This document shows, in pieces, positions 1 to 9,479 of a DNA stretch of 64,000 bases. The first letter of the stretch is position 1; each line of letters opens with the position of its first letter. The notes below the pieces were generated by a model, which made no database searches, was not told the DNA's origin, and worked only from the letters and a program-made list of their open reading frames with translations. Source of the DNA: Hymenopellis radicata (lineage: Eukaryota; Basidiomycota; Agaricomycetes; Agaricales; Physalacriaceae); the NCBI GenBank assembly GCA_015501595.1, contig JADNRX010000154.1:57522-121521 (forward strand), in the 5' to 3' direction. A program made the translations under genes and the position numbers.

Positions 1-149
1 TCTGTTTTAGGTCGTTTACTTGGTCTCGGTTCCGCGTCGGACTCTTCCTTTATTTGTACGAGTGTGACGGAAGAGTTGAATGGGCTGACGGTCTCTACGA
101 GGCGCGTGGACCGGCGTAGCATCGCGTTATTCGGAGGTAAAGCAGACAT
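1..149 (-). CDS. NTH1: Endonuclease III (NTH1) copy 1, 5' part only
   Basis: This is the first exon of a DNA glycosylase/AP lyase of base-excision repair, cut by the left window edge. The encoded N-terminus begins MSALPPNNAMLRRSTRL and runs into a basic, proline-rich segment. It is nearly identical to the start of the second copy at 7,227. The ATG at 147-149 is chosen because it is the only start conserved in both copies; the upstream ATG of copy 2 is absent here. It faces CGR1 copy 1 head to head with about 70 bp between the starts, implying a shared bidirectional promoter. Whether the rest of the gene is intact lies outside the window. Confidence 0.7.
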   Translation of the reverse strand, partial: MSALPPNNAMLRRSTRLVETVSPFNSSVTLVQIKEESDAEPRPSKRPKT

Positions 150-220
150 GAACTGGACAACAAGTGCTCGGGAATTCGGGCCGTGTTCCGAGGCACTTTT
201 TTCTTTGTTACTTCGACAAC

Positions 221-740
221 ATGGAATCCTCAGAATCAATACCCGTAATCCCTCTAGCGAGCTCATCCAACGGCCGCGTCTCTTCAAAATCATGGAAACC
301 GTTGAAATCCGCTACAGTGTTGGTCTTTGCCCTCTCCTTCCAGTCCGACATGCTAATAAGTCTAGACGGAGTCATCAATCTGCAGGCCGCAAATCGAAAA
401 GCTGGGAGGACAGGATGGAAAAGACGAAAAAGGCTTTGTCGATTAAGAAGCTCGAGGTCGAGTTGAAGGAGGAGAAGAAGCAGGCGGTGATGCGGTATGT
501 GGATAGTGCTGTATTGGCTTTTTTCGGATGGTGTTGATAGGATGCAGACGGAAGGAGGTTACGATGGAGCGCAAAAAGGCCGCGGAGGAGCGCCAGAGAT
601 TGGAGAGGATAAGGCCAAGGTGAGTAGTCGTTTAGATGTGCATCTTGGGGCTTTTGTTGAGAATGTCGTTTTAGATGGGCGCTAGGAAGGCCGCTAGGCT
701 GAGGCGGAAAGCGGGCAGGAGCAAGAAAGTGAATGGATAG
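221..740 (+). pseudogene. CGR1: rRNA-processing protein CGR1, copy 1, one base short
   Basis: Cgr1 is a small basic coiled-coil nucleolar protein needed for 60S pre-rRNA processing. Exons are 221-318, 366-494, 548-619 and 675-740. The translated pieces show KSWKPLKSATVRSHQ, the KSWEDRMEKTKK block, a charged coiled coil and the GARKAARLRRKAGRSKK tail typical of the family. The exons sum to 365 nt, one short of the 366 nt expected. Exon 3 reads ttggagagg where copy 2 has ttggaggagg, so the basic tail is out of frame. Copy 2 is intact there but broken elsewhere. This may be a true lesion or a sequencing error. Confidence 0.75.
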
Positions 741-1339
741 CTTCTTGACTCGACATTGTCGCCAACCTTATTTACTTGGACTCGTCACGACGGTATCGCA
801 TGGTTCCGGGACGCAAACGCTCAGCCTTATTTACAGCTCTGTTTCCGCTTCCCCGTACTCCTACTCGGCTGTTGTCATGTCTCCTACATCTACGGCTAAT
901 GCTGGAGCAGTTATTGGGCGATTCGTGCATCAAAGTCTAATGCAACGACAGACGAGGTGCTTAGATCCCTTTGTCTTTTTACGGGCGATGAGAAGCGCGC
1001 CTCGATGGACCCTTGCATTGCTCACAATGAGATGCGGAATATGCTGGCCATGTACTCGTCAAAGCCGCGTTATGGAATATCGGTATTCTATTGGTGTTCA
1101 AACATGCGCCTTTATTCCTCTGCTTTCGCGCGCGTCAGAAATACCTCATATTACCCTCAAGGATCCCACCACAGATTTCTGGGCTGACTTACGCAAGGAC
1201 AGCAGTCTATTGTACATCTCCCATGTCCCTCGAACACCCCACAGTCGCGCTCTGCATATACAGTCTGGCTACTACGACAGTATAAGCGTCTCTATGAACT
1301 ATACTCCATACATGATGGCGAGTTGCCTATGGTAGGTTC
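741..1339. other. Gene-poor stretch after CGR1 copy 1
   Basis: Up to about 1,130 this is the degenerate 3' part of the duplicated segment. From 1,131 to 1,339 an open frame exists, but I recognise no protein family in it and can support no gene. Confidence 0.5.
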
Positions 1340-1600
1340 GTTGAGTTTCATCTGCTCTCAGTTCCAGGCGGGTACACCCTGTTGTTCGGAGGAGGATCTA
1401 GCTATCGCGGCGATACAAGGTGCGTGATTACTTTGAACAAGCAAGTCATATCTGAATGCGGTGTATTGGACTAGCTATACGGGCTTGAGACTGGTATCAA
1501 CATTTCTCGTAACCAGTACGTATCTCATCGTGTTGACGTTGTTCTTCTTTCCGAGGCAAAGCCTACTGAACTCGATCGCTTGTTAAGCAACATCCCGTGC
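1340..1600 (+). pseudogene. Relic of the MFS carrier gene (exons 1-2)
   Basis: The stretch matches part of the MFS transporter gene at 45,964-43,541 in sense orientation. The intron beginning gtgcgtgattactttgaac matches the first MFS intron, and the following YGLETGINIS-NQY peptide matches YGLETDINISDNQY. The non-coding stretch with ctactgaactcgatcgctt also matches the MFS gene just after exon 2. The ends are degenerate, and no start or later exons are present. It lies in inverted order with the AAA-protease relic at 3,002, mirroring the intact genes near 41-46 kb. Confidence 0.7.
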
Positions 1601-1660
1601 CACGAGATGCAGGTTCTTCAACGTTGACCATCGACTGCCAGCACGCTCGCAACTGGAACA

Positions 1661-2816
1661 ATGCTGTTCCAATTCTTATACTCCTTGCTCGAATACTTCA
1701 CACCTCCAGCCAAATATTTTGCTTCCATGGCGGAAAATCCCTACCCTGCCATACGCGACATAATGACACCAAGGCGTGTCGGAAGGATGTCGACGGACCT
1801 CTGGGTGGGCGCTATCATTGAGGTCGGTATCACGGAAGTCAATCGCGCGCAAGATGTCCTCGCCATCCGCATTCGCAGTGTCGAGCAGATTCGCCTACTT
1901 GAACTGCACGAACTGAACATCGTGTCGCTGGAATATGACGGCGAGGTGCGACATTACACGGCTGAGCGCATGGTCGAATACAACCCGAGCGCCCCTGCTC
2001 AAACGTTGAGTGCTCGTATGAGGTTCGTCCAAGTCCACCGTTCCCGGCTTACGCTGATGATCTGGTTATTGCAGTCACTTCAAAGGGAAGCAGGTCGGCA
2101 CGCGCGGCGCGCTCGACGAGATCAATAGCTTCCAGTCAATCTACGAGGCTCGTGGCTACATGCACAAAGATACCGGAATCATGGAATCCTTCAATGTTCC
2201 ACCCACTGTCCATCTGAATATCCTCCACTTTGCTGTTCTCTGCCAACTGGTCTCAAAACATTGCTCGAAGTTGGACCGTCTTCTGGAAACTATGACCTGG
2301 CTTTGGGCGCGCAGCTTCTTTGTCTGTCTTCGCCGCCTCTGTGAGAGACAGCACGGAGAGCCAATTGCTACGGCACGCGGTCCTGCTATCAACAAGATGG
2401 GGCGTCTTACCCCTGCTATGCCTCGTCTCGTCACCGAGAACGCTGACGTTACCATGTCCCCTCCGGAAATAAAGAAACAATTCCTCAAATTCTTCAAGGG
2501 ATCAGATCCTAGGGAGGTAACGGTTGGGAGGAAGATGCAAGGATCCAATATTGCAATGGCTACCTCGTTGATGTGATCATGGCCGAATTTGACGATGTGT
2601 ACCAAACCGCACTTGATGAACTGAATGTGAGTAAACATTTTGTGGCAATTTCGGTGTGTACTCACGACTGGAAAGGAAAATGCAGCAAAGATAACAAAGA
2701 TTGTTAATGCCGACAAGCGTTTGGCTGATGCAGAGCAGCAAAAGGCTGAGTTGCTTGCAGAGTCGGCCAACCTCCGAGAGGAGATGGCACGGATGAAGGT
2801 CCAGCAGCCTTTGTAG
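1661..2816 (+). CDS. Unrecognised multi-exon gene with C-terminal coiled coil
   Basis: I do not recognise this family. A first exon with in-frame ATGs at 1,661 and 1,737 encodes about 120 residues (MAENPYPAIRDIMTPRRVG...). A probable intron at 2,022-2,072 joins it to an open frame beginning SHFKGKQVGTRGALDEINSF. The last part, about 2,688-2,816, encodes a charged heptad-like helix (NADKRLADAEQQKAELLAES...) ending in a stop. The middle, 2,240-2,580, could not be spliced cleanly; it may contain further introns or be degenerate. It sits between two gene relics, so it may itself be part of decayed or mobile DNA. Confidence 0.35.
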
Positions 2817-3001
2817 CAGGACGTGGTTCCCCTTGGTTGACTATGGTAGTCATCGGTGATATCTGGCATCTGCGTAAGTATTGTGTCGACCGGGTTTTGA
2901 TTTCTTTCTTGTATTGTAGTGAACGTGTATTAAAGCACGTAACATTAGGGCAGTATGATAAGGGAAATATGAGGTTGCATCGAATTGTACAATACTGCCC
3001 T

Positions 3002-3100
3002 GTCCTAAGCGAGGCAGAACAGCACGTATTGAACGCAGTAGCGTATGGTGGTAAGACCGAGAGTCGAGGCGGGCTTACCGGATCCGACAAATCTGTATCA
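3002..3100 (-). pseudogene. Relic of the 5' end of the m-AAA protease gene
   Basis: The reverse complement of this 99-bp stretch aligns with 40,812-40,914, which is the region around the start codon of the intact AAA protease. It includes the ggtaagcccgcctcgactct leader and the segment encoding [14 protein letters not shown]. In the relic the ATG reads ACG, and neither side continues into the gene. It is therefore a non-functional duplicate, inverted relative to the intact gene. Confidence 0.8.
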
Positions 3101-3280
3101 CTGAGAAAATCAGATTTTCTTACCAGCTGCACTGATTTTCTGAGACCGGAAAAATGCTGAGAAAATTATATTTTCTCAGAACTCAGAAAATTCGATTTTT
3201 AAAGATATTTTATAAGTTCATAAAGAGCAATTTTCTCAATAGAATAAATTCTCTTTGCTGAAAAATTTTCTGAGCTTACA
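3101..3280. repeat. AT-rich block of CTGAGAAAAT palindromes
   Basis: CTGAGAAAAT or its complement occurs about six times in 180 bp. One pair forms a perfect 10-bp palindrome with a 3-nt spacer (CTGAGAAAAT-tat-ATTTTCTCAG, around 3,157-3,181). Another gives AGAAAATC-a-GATTTTCT at 3,104-3,120. The block resembles a small terminal-inverted-repeat element or a decayed one, but I could not identify paired ends or a target duplication. Confidence 0.5.
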
Positions 3281-3453
3281 AAAACTGATTACCCCCCATA
3301 TGCCAGGAAGACTACCATGGTGTCAGTATACTACATGGAATGATATGTATCATACATAGAAGAGGGGGGGGGGGGGTCTACATATCCAACATAGCCTATG
3401 CCTGCACCTGTATCATCCATATAAGAGGGGGTGTACGACTTCCTTTCGCCACC

Positions 3454-4101
3454 CTACCGTCCTCGCCTCAACTCATCACCAGAACCCGACGGAGAGGCAC
3501 CGCCCTGAAGGTCCTCGACCACCAAATCTTCACCAGCCATGGAGACATCGATGCCGACAAAGGAGTTGTGGTCCATCAACAAGTACAGCTCCGCGAGTGT
3601 CGTCCCGACACCCGGACGCACATGATAATAATGGAATATATCGAAATGCGCGACGGTGTACGCCAGCTGGGTGTCGGGACCCAGTTTATCGCGGAGAACA
3701 CCGACAAGACGATGGTTTAGACATGGGGGGTAGCGTCTACGCGCAGCCCGGCGGAGTTCGTTGGGCAACAGTGAGAGCCAGCAATACCCACGCCTGTCGA
3801 TTGCGCCAGCGGCCTTTGCCTCCTCTGCCTCAGAGCCTACTTCAGACGCATCATCGACATCGCCCAATTCATCGCGGGAATTTTCCAGCACAGCAGGCTC
3901 GTCAGGGGGCGTGGGCGAGACATCATCGTCCTCGTCCTCGTCCGTTTGTGCGGTCGCTGGCGATTCCGATATTTCTTCAGAACCCGTAACATTTTGGGAC
4001 TCTGATTGCTCGATGTGCGTCTCTTCGAGAGTCGAAACGCCATCAATCAGTTCGTCTGCGCCCGATTCATCCGTCGATGCCGCACGAGTCTTTTGTTCCA
4101 T
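3454..4101 (-). CDS. Hypothetical acidic protein, 215 aa
   Basis: A single open frame. The first 90 residues are very acidic and Ser/Glu/Asp-rich (for example AQTDEDEDDDVSPTPPDEP), and the second half looks folded (YCWLSLLPNELRRAARRRY, then DIFHYYHVRPGVG). No family was recognised. It could be the 3' exon of a longer gene: the same frame stays open for about 30 codons upstream of the ATG at 4,101. Because the flanks are decayed duplicates, it may not be functional. Confidence 0.35.
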   Translation of the reverse strand: MEQKTRAASTDESGADELIDGVSTLEETHIEQSESQNVTGSEEISESPATAQTDEDEDDDVSPTPPDEPAVLENSRDELGDVDDASEVGSEAEEAKAAGAIDRRGYCWLSLLPNELRRAARRRYPPCLNHRLVGVLRDKLGPDTQLAYTVAHFDIFHYYHVRPGVGTTLAELYLLMDHNSFVGIDVSMAGEDLVVEDLQGGASPSGSGDELRRGR

Positions 4102-4365
4102 CGCTACATCGCACTCTGACTGTGGTATAGCTGGACCGTGGGCTGGCAGGAGTGGAATTGTCGACGTGGTGGGACGCAGGTAGGACCTAAGTCTAGTGCT
4201 GATGGGGGAGTAGGACTCGGAGCTGCCTTGCCGTTCGGCGGAGTCTGAAAATTGTAGCGGCCCGAGAGATGCCGCCGTAAGCGCGTCGAGTTCATATCCG
4301 GTTCATAAGGTGCTGTATCGATGACGAAAGAGGACGCCACAAATTCCACCTGAGCCCATGGTACT

Positions 4366-4462
4366 ACACCGATGGTGAAACGGTTATCCTGCTTGCCTTC
4401 CATGTGAATTGGCGTACACGATGTGTAAGCAAGTGGCAGGGGTTCGACTCCCCTTCGGTGGA
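4366..4462 (+). tRNA. tRNA-Gly(TCC) with a 25-nt intron
   Basis: The anticodon arm is perfect: CTTGC and GCAAG pair around the loop CTTCCA/A. An intron lies at the canonical site after position 37 (4,403-4,427), and removing it leaves a 72-nt tRNA. The T arm AGGGG-TTCGACT-CCCCT is perfect and the D loop contains AAACGGTTA. A run of six T at 4,478-4,483 can terminate RNA polymerase III. Weak points: the acceptor stem pairs 6 of 7 (A1:G72 mismatch), and the D stem pairs poorly (GTG against CCT). It may be a functional variant or a recently decayed copy. Confidence 0.6.
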
Positions 4463-4910
4463 TACATGGATGGGCCGTTTTTTACACCGATTCAAATTTG
4501 TGCTTGTGTGGCGCACGCCGCATGCTACAACTTTTATTTATGCATTGCGCGTGGTGCAGCAAGTAAACCTACGCCCTCGGTAAGTAACCTACCTGCCTCC
4601 CGATAACTTGTCGGATCTGCGAATGTCAGAAGAGATATGAGTACTAGTGTTACCGCGTTAACGATTTAACTGATTGAGAACGCGCGCCGTGGCGTTGGCG
4701 GGGTGGAGATCGGACGGAGCTGCTTTTTATGGAAATCTGCCGAGCGTGCAACTAAAAGTTGCCGCAATTGGAAGAGGCAGTGAATTTTATTTAAACCTCC
4801 TACGTTGTGGCAACAGTTTTCAGATTCACCCTTCTCGTTCGTGATGGGACGGGACGGGCGCACTCATTTTGTTCTCCAAATCTTTCACACCTAGAAGACA
4901 CGCCTGGCAG
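4463..4910. other. Intergenic, little visible
   Basis: Apart from the T run at 4,478-4,483 behind the tRNA, I see no gene or repeat here. Confidence 0.5.
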
Positions 4911-5522
4911 GATGCATTTCGGACACGCACAACACTCATGACTCTCTTCCTACCCTTCCTCCTCATTCACGCCGGAGATCTCACCAATTCTGGTACAGAA
5001 CACGAAGTCCGATCCGTTCTTGGCTCAGCCTCAGCATCCGCTAAAGGTCTTTATCGCAGGAAACCACGACGCCATCCGATGCCATCCTCTCATGCTACGC
5101 GACTCTGATCTACTTGGAGAATTCTTCCGTCGTGCGCGAACACCAAATTGCTGTGTATGGGAGCCCGGCACGGCGCTGGCGTATTCCAGTACCAGCGCGA
5201 ACTGGTCGCATATCCCGCCTCGCACGGGCATTCTCATCACCCATGGCCCGCCCGTCCACCGCCTTGATTCGGGGGGCGCTGGATGCCCGGCGCACTGGCC
5301 CCGTCTGCACGTTTTCGGCCATATCCATGTCGAGTGCGTGAGGTGGTCTGACGCACAGAGGTGGGGAGGGGGGGGGTGGACGGACATACTCTGCGCCACA
5401 TTCGCAGCGGTGCGAGCATTTTTCTGTGCAAGGCCCGAAAGCGAGGGCACCATTTTGGTCAATGCCGCAGGCTGAGGGACGAGAAGCGTAGGGAGGCTGC
5501 AGTGATTGGTCTGATTCCCTAA
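4911..5522 (+). pseudogene. Calcineurin-like metallophosphoesterase pseudogene
   Basis: Family motifs appear in the right order but in three different frames: SDTHN (metal-binding Asp/His) at about 4,918, LLIHAGDLTNSGT at about 4,955, VFIAGNHD at about 5,050, LITHGPP at about 5,233, LHVFGHIHVE at about 5,305, and TILVNAA near 5,450. At least three frameshifts are needed to connect them, including one between SDTHN and AGDLTN and one before AGNHD. The first exon upstream of SDTHN was not found. The family is a fungal metallo-dependent phosphatase of unknown substrate. Several lesions together argue for real decay rather than one sequencing error. Confidence 0.7.
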
Positions 5523-6013
5523 GATCAAGCGGGACACAGGATGCGCCGCTGGAGGTTAAGTCAAAGGATAATGAACGCAGGGAGGCGCGAGGACGGCACA
5601 GAGACGGCGATCCTGGAGCTGCCAGCAAGTCAAAGACGAGGCCAATTGAGATTGCAGACACGATCCTCGCGACCACCTTAGACATATGTAGAAAAGACAG
5701 TGAGTAGTTAGTCGTGTAGGTAGAGAAATATGCAGCGCGTCGACTCGCGTTCAAACGACAGTATTACCATATGAGGCAGATTGTGCGAACGCAGCGCCAC
5801 TGTTGAACGAGTACATGCCGCTGTCGGAGAAATGCACTTTTCTCCGTATCAACGTCTACAAAGGGGACCGGTTCAGATTGCGGGTTTGAAGGAGTTTTTC
5901 AGTGATTCAATATGTCCCGTTTGATTTGAACGAAATTGAGGGCAAATCAACCTCAAAAGGGTTCATACAAACGAAATAATTCACTGATCCTGACTCGGAA
6001 AGCAGCGGTGTAG
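5523..6013. other. Intergenic, nothing recognised
   Basis: No convincing coding frame or repeat was found. A frame on the minus strand at 5,110-5,754 overlaps the phosphoesterase relic antisense and was not accepted. Confidence 0.4.
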
Positions 6014-7227
6014 TCACTCCTCGGATACCTCTAGAGACACTTGGATAGCTGGACCTGCTACGCGCTTCGATACGTTCTTACTCTTCGGCTTCGGGAGCTG
6101 AGCGCTGGGACACAACCCTGCCGTGCTCAACGTGCATTCGTCGCATTTCGGTCGCACGGGAGACATATCATCTACGCCGTGGCGTCAAATAGGTTGTAAG
6201 GATAAAAAGGATGAACGCACCTGTCCAAATCCGACAAGCATATGGTTTATATCCGGATGGAGCTCAGTCGGGAGCCATGACTGCAGATTTAGCCGTGTCT
6301 CTTCTGGTGTCTTTGTCGGAGGCCTGTGCCATCCCAGTCGGTTCGTTATGCGGTGGACGTGCACGTCTACGCCAATTCCGTGGTTTCTAATCGCGAAAAG
6401 GATGTAAACACGAGTTGAGAGTGAGTAAGGAACGTACAAATTCCACGCAATCTGGAGCGCCAGAAACGCCATCTTGGGTCCCACACCAGGAAGAGAGCAG
6501 AGCTCGTCCACTGTCTTTGGCACGTCCGAGTCGAACTCGTCCCGTAGCTTCTGTGCTGCCTGTTTGATGTACCTACCAATAGTCAATATAATGCCGTCCA
6601 TAAGAGTTTGGACGTACACCGTCTTGCGCCTCCAGAACCCCACCTTGGCTATCGCCTCCGATATCACAGAATCCTCCGCGTCGATAATCGCGTCCACGGA
6701 TAACGCGCCGCCGACTGCCTCGCGCAGGCGCGACACGGCGGCGTCGGTGACTTCGTCTTTGGTTTGGGAGGACAGCATGAGGGAGATGAGGGTGGCAAAG
6801 CGTCTATTCTATAATAGTCCACCTGGTCAGCACTTGTACAGAGAACGTGTGGGCATACCTTTGGGTTGGATTCCTTCATCTGCGCCTGATCACACCCCAT
6901 AGTATCGACGGGCGCGACAAACGTCGAGCGCATGTCCTTGATAGCGGCGTATGTCTCTCGCCATCGGTCCGGTGCTGGGTGCGGTGTGGCGAGTGACTGA
7001 GGTATGGGTTTCTGTTTCTTCTGGGATGAGGGTTTTGGTCGTTTAGGCTTAGGTTTTGTTGCAAGTTCGTCGGAGGATGAGGAGTCCTCTGTTTTAGGCC
7101 GTTTACTTGGTCTCGGTTCCTCTTGCTTTATTTGTACGAGTGTAACGGAAGAGTTGAATGGGCTGACGGTCTCTACGAGGCGCGTGGAACGGCGTAGCAT
7201 CGCGTTATTCAGAGGTAAAGCAGACAT
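6014..7227 (-). CDS. NTH1: Endonuclease III homologue (DNA glycosylase/AP lyase), copy 2
   Basis: A bifunctional glycosylase that excises oxidised pyrimidines and nicks AP sites, in nucleus and mitochondria. A basic, Pro/Lys-rich N-terminus (about 90 aa) precedes the glycosylase core: LISLMLSSQTKDEV, the helix-hairpin-helix LPGVGPKMAFLAL with the catalytic Lys, and GIGVDVHVHRI with the catalytic Asp. The last exon carries the 4Fe-4S loop Cys residues (ICLP, then PKCDECTLSTAGLC). Five exons with short introns. The first Cys and the rest are one base out of frame at ctcccgtg (6,155-6,162), where one extra C would restore the family pattern. The start at 7,227 is conserved with copy 1. Divergent from CGR1 by about 80 bp. 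Confidence 0.85.
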
Positions 7228-8102
7228 AATGAGCACGTTAAGGACAAGAAGTGCTCGTGATTCGGGCCGTGTTCCGAGGCACTTTTTTCTTTCTTACTTC
7301 GACAACATGGAATCCTCAGAATCAATACCTGTAATCCCTCTAGCGAGCTCATCCAACGGCCGCGTCTCTTCAAAATCATGGAAACCGTTGAAATCCGCTA
7401 CAGTGTTGGTCTTTGCCCTCTCTTCCGTCCGACATGCTAATAAGTGTAGACGGAGCCATCAATCTGCAGGCCGCAAATCGAAAAGCTGGGAGGACAGGAT
7501 GGAAAAGACAAAAAGGCTTTGTCGATTAAGAAGCTGGAGGTCGAGTTAAAGGAGGAGAAGAAGCAGGAGGTCATGCGGTATGTGGATAGTGCTGTATTCG
7601 CTTTTTCGGATGGTATTGATATGATGCAGACGGAAGGAGGTTACGATGGAGCGCAAAAAGGCTGCGGAGGAGCGCCAGAGATTGGAGGAGGATAAGGCCA
7701 AGGTGAGTAGTCCTTTAGATGTGCATCTTGGGGTTTTTGTTGAGGATGTTGTTTTAGATGGGCGCTAGGAAGGCCGCTAGGCTGAGGCGGAAAGCGGGCA
7801 GGAGCAAGAAAGTGAATGGATAGCTTCTTGACTCGACATTGTCGCCAGCCTTATTTACTTGGACTTGTCACGACATAGACGATGATAACGCATGGTTCCC
7901 GAGCTCAGCCTTTTCTGACTGCCGTGTTTCCGCTTCTGCGTACTACTACTCGACTGCTGGCTGCTGCCATGTCTTCTACATCTACAGCTCATGCTTGAGC
8001 ATTTATTGAGATGCGATGTGATGGCCATGTACGCGTCAAAACCCCCGTTGTGGAATATCGGTATTCTTTGGGTGTTCAAACATGCACATTTATTCCTCTG
8101 CT
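7087..8102. repeat. Segmental duplication, copy 2
   Basis: Matches 1-1,130. The similarity stops at tctgcttt around 8,102, exactly where the large inverted-repeat arm begins. Copy 1 continues instead into unrelated sequence (cgcgcgtcag...). Confidence 0.9.
7307..7823 (+). pseudogene. CGR1: rRNA-processing protein CGR1, copy 2, one base short
   Basis: Exons are 7,307-7,404, 7,450-7,577, 7,630-7,702 and 7,758-7,823, positioned as in copy 1 at 221. The lengths again sum to 365 nt, one short of 366, but the missing base is in exon 2: gacaaaaagg at 7,507 where copy 1 has gacgaaaaagg. The exon-3/exon-4 tail, which is broken in copy 1, is in frame here (LEEDKAK, then GARKAARLRRKAGRSKK). Neither copy as given encodes a complete Cgr1. 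It lies head to head with NTH1. Confidence 0.75.
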
Positions 8103-8325
8103 TTGCAGTGTGGCGTATTTCTCCTCTCACCTAGATCGGGGCAAAAACCAGTAGCAATATCATGTGAAAATATTGTGGCACAAAACCACTGGCTCCTTTT
8201 CGATCGACCTTTATCTTTCTTTACTCTTACCTTGTCAGACTTTGATAGTTTGACTTGCCTTCGCTGCTTTCCATCGCTTTCACTGCTGCTTTCTACGCTT
8301 TCTATCAATCACTCTCATATCCAAC
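7824..8325. other. 3' flank of CGR1 copy 2, arm junction and kinase promoter
   Basis: 7,824-8,102 is the degenerate end of the segmental duplication. 8,103-8,325 is the kinase upstream region, which is shared with the right arm (40,341-40,563). No TATA box stands out. Confidence 0.5.
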
Positions 8326-9448
8326 ATGCCTGCTCACTCCCGCTCTCTCCCTGACTTCACCAACACTGTCGTCGCCCACGGTCGCCTGCATCTCAAGAAG
8401 TTTCTCGGTGCTGGCTCCTTTGGCGCGGTATACGAGGGCGTGGATATCAAGACGGCCTGTAGACTGCAATACGCGGTGAAGGTCATGTTCGCTCCTCCAC
8501 CTGGCTCGTACAAAGAGGAGCTACAACGCGCTGAAATCGAACTCCACAAGCGGGTTTCTGAGCACCGCAACGTCGTTACCCTCCATGAACACATCGTCGA
8601 GGGTCCTTACAGCTACATCCTTCTGGATCTCTGCGGAGACGATGTGTACACTCGGCTCGGAAAGGGCCAGTTCAGACACAACGACGACTTGATCCGTTCG
8701 ACCATGATTCAGATTATTGATGGTCTAATGTCTTGTCATGAGAAGGGGGTCTTCCACCGTGACTTGAAGCCAGAGAACATACTCACTTCCAGCGATGGGA
8801 GTAGGGTGTTCTTGGCTGATTTCGGCTTGTCGACGAAGCAGCGCGCTTCAAATGAGTTTCGGGTGGGAACCTTGCATTTCATGTCACCGGGTATGTTTCT
8901 GCTTCACATTTAATGCCTGATACTGACTTGCTGCAGACTGCATTGGGTCAATGTACACAACCCCTTACTACTACCCAGAATACAACGACATCTGGTCGGT
9001 GGGGGTCATCCTAGTCGGCCTTGTCACTGAATACTATCCATGGAACAGCGCTGACTGGGAGGATCCGCTCTTCCGAGCGTACCTCAGAGATCCCGATTCC
9101 ATCGCAAAGACGATGCCGATACGCATCTCGGCAGAGTGCAACGAATTGTTGAAATGTATTTTCACGGTCGAGCCTTTTGATCGCATATCGCTTTCTCGGC
9201 TGCGTATGTTCATTGAGCAAATCGACACATTCTTCCTCAAGTCCAGGATCGAACTCCCGCTTCCAAGTCCGCCATGCAAGGACTCTGGAGGTGGCTCGAC
9301 TCTGATGAACATCGCTATTGCAGGGATATCTGTTCCTGTTACTCCGCTTGACCGACCGTCATTGGATGTTCCTCTCCCGCCGATGGATGTCGCGGAACGG
9401 GATGTAGGATATTTTGCTGGAGGGCCGGCAATCAACCCGCGCTTCTAG
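8326..9448 (+). CDS. Ser/Thr protein kinase, Ran1/Ksp1-like (left copy)
   Basis: Exons 8,326-8,890 and 8,937-9,448 give 358 residues. A complete kinase domain is visible: Gly loop LGAGSFGAVYE (27-37), Lys52 in YAVKVMF, catalytic loop FHRDLKPEN (143-151), ADFGLS (164-169), and an APE-like SPDCIGS just after the intron. After the kinase domain (about residue 285) comes a Pro-rich tail that ends GGPAINPRF. The sequence resembles fungal Ran1/Pat1 and Ksp1 kinases of nutrient and meiosis control, but this specific link is inference. The right-arm copy differs mainly at the APE region (SPECIGS there) and in the tail. Confidence 0.85.
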
Positions 9449-9479
9449 TCCATAATTGACCGGTCCAATTATGTTCACG

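Larger units (their letters stand above)
1..1130. repeat. Segmental duplication, copy 1 (NTH1 5' end + CGR1 + 3' flank)
   Basis: Position 1 aligns with 7,087 and the similarity runs, with indels, to about 1,130 (matching about 8,102). It covers the NTH1 first exon, all of CGR1 and several hundred bases of 3' flank. Identity is high in the genes and lower after about 760, where copy 1 carries roughly 100 bp absent from copy 2. Copy 1 presumably continues leftward beyond the window. Confidence 0.9.

Noticed and set aside
4104..4403. Minus-strand frame MEGKQDNRFTIG...
   Set aside because: It overlaps the tRNA-Gly gene and ends immediately before the next frame without a clean splice; probably non-coding.
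5110..5754. 214-codon minus-strand frame with a hydrophobic start
   Set aside because: Runs antisense through the metallophosphoesterase relic and its composition follows that gene; no family likeness.
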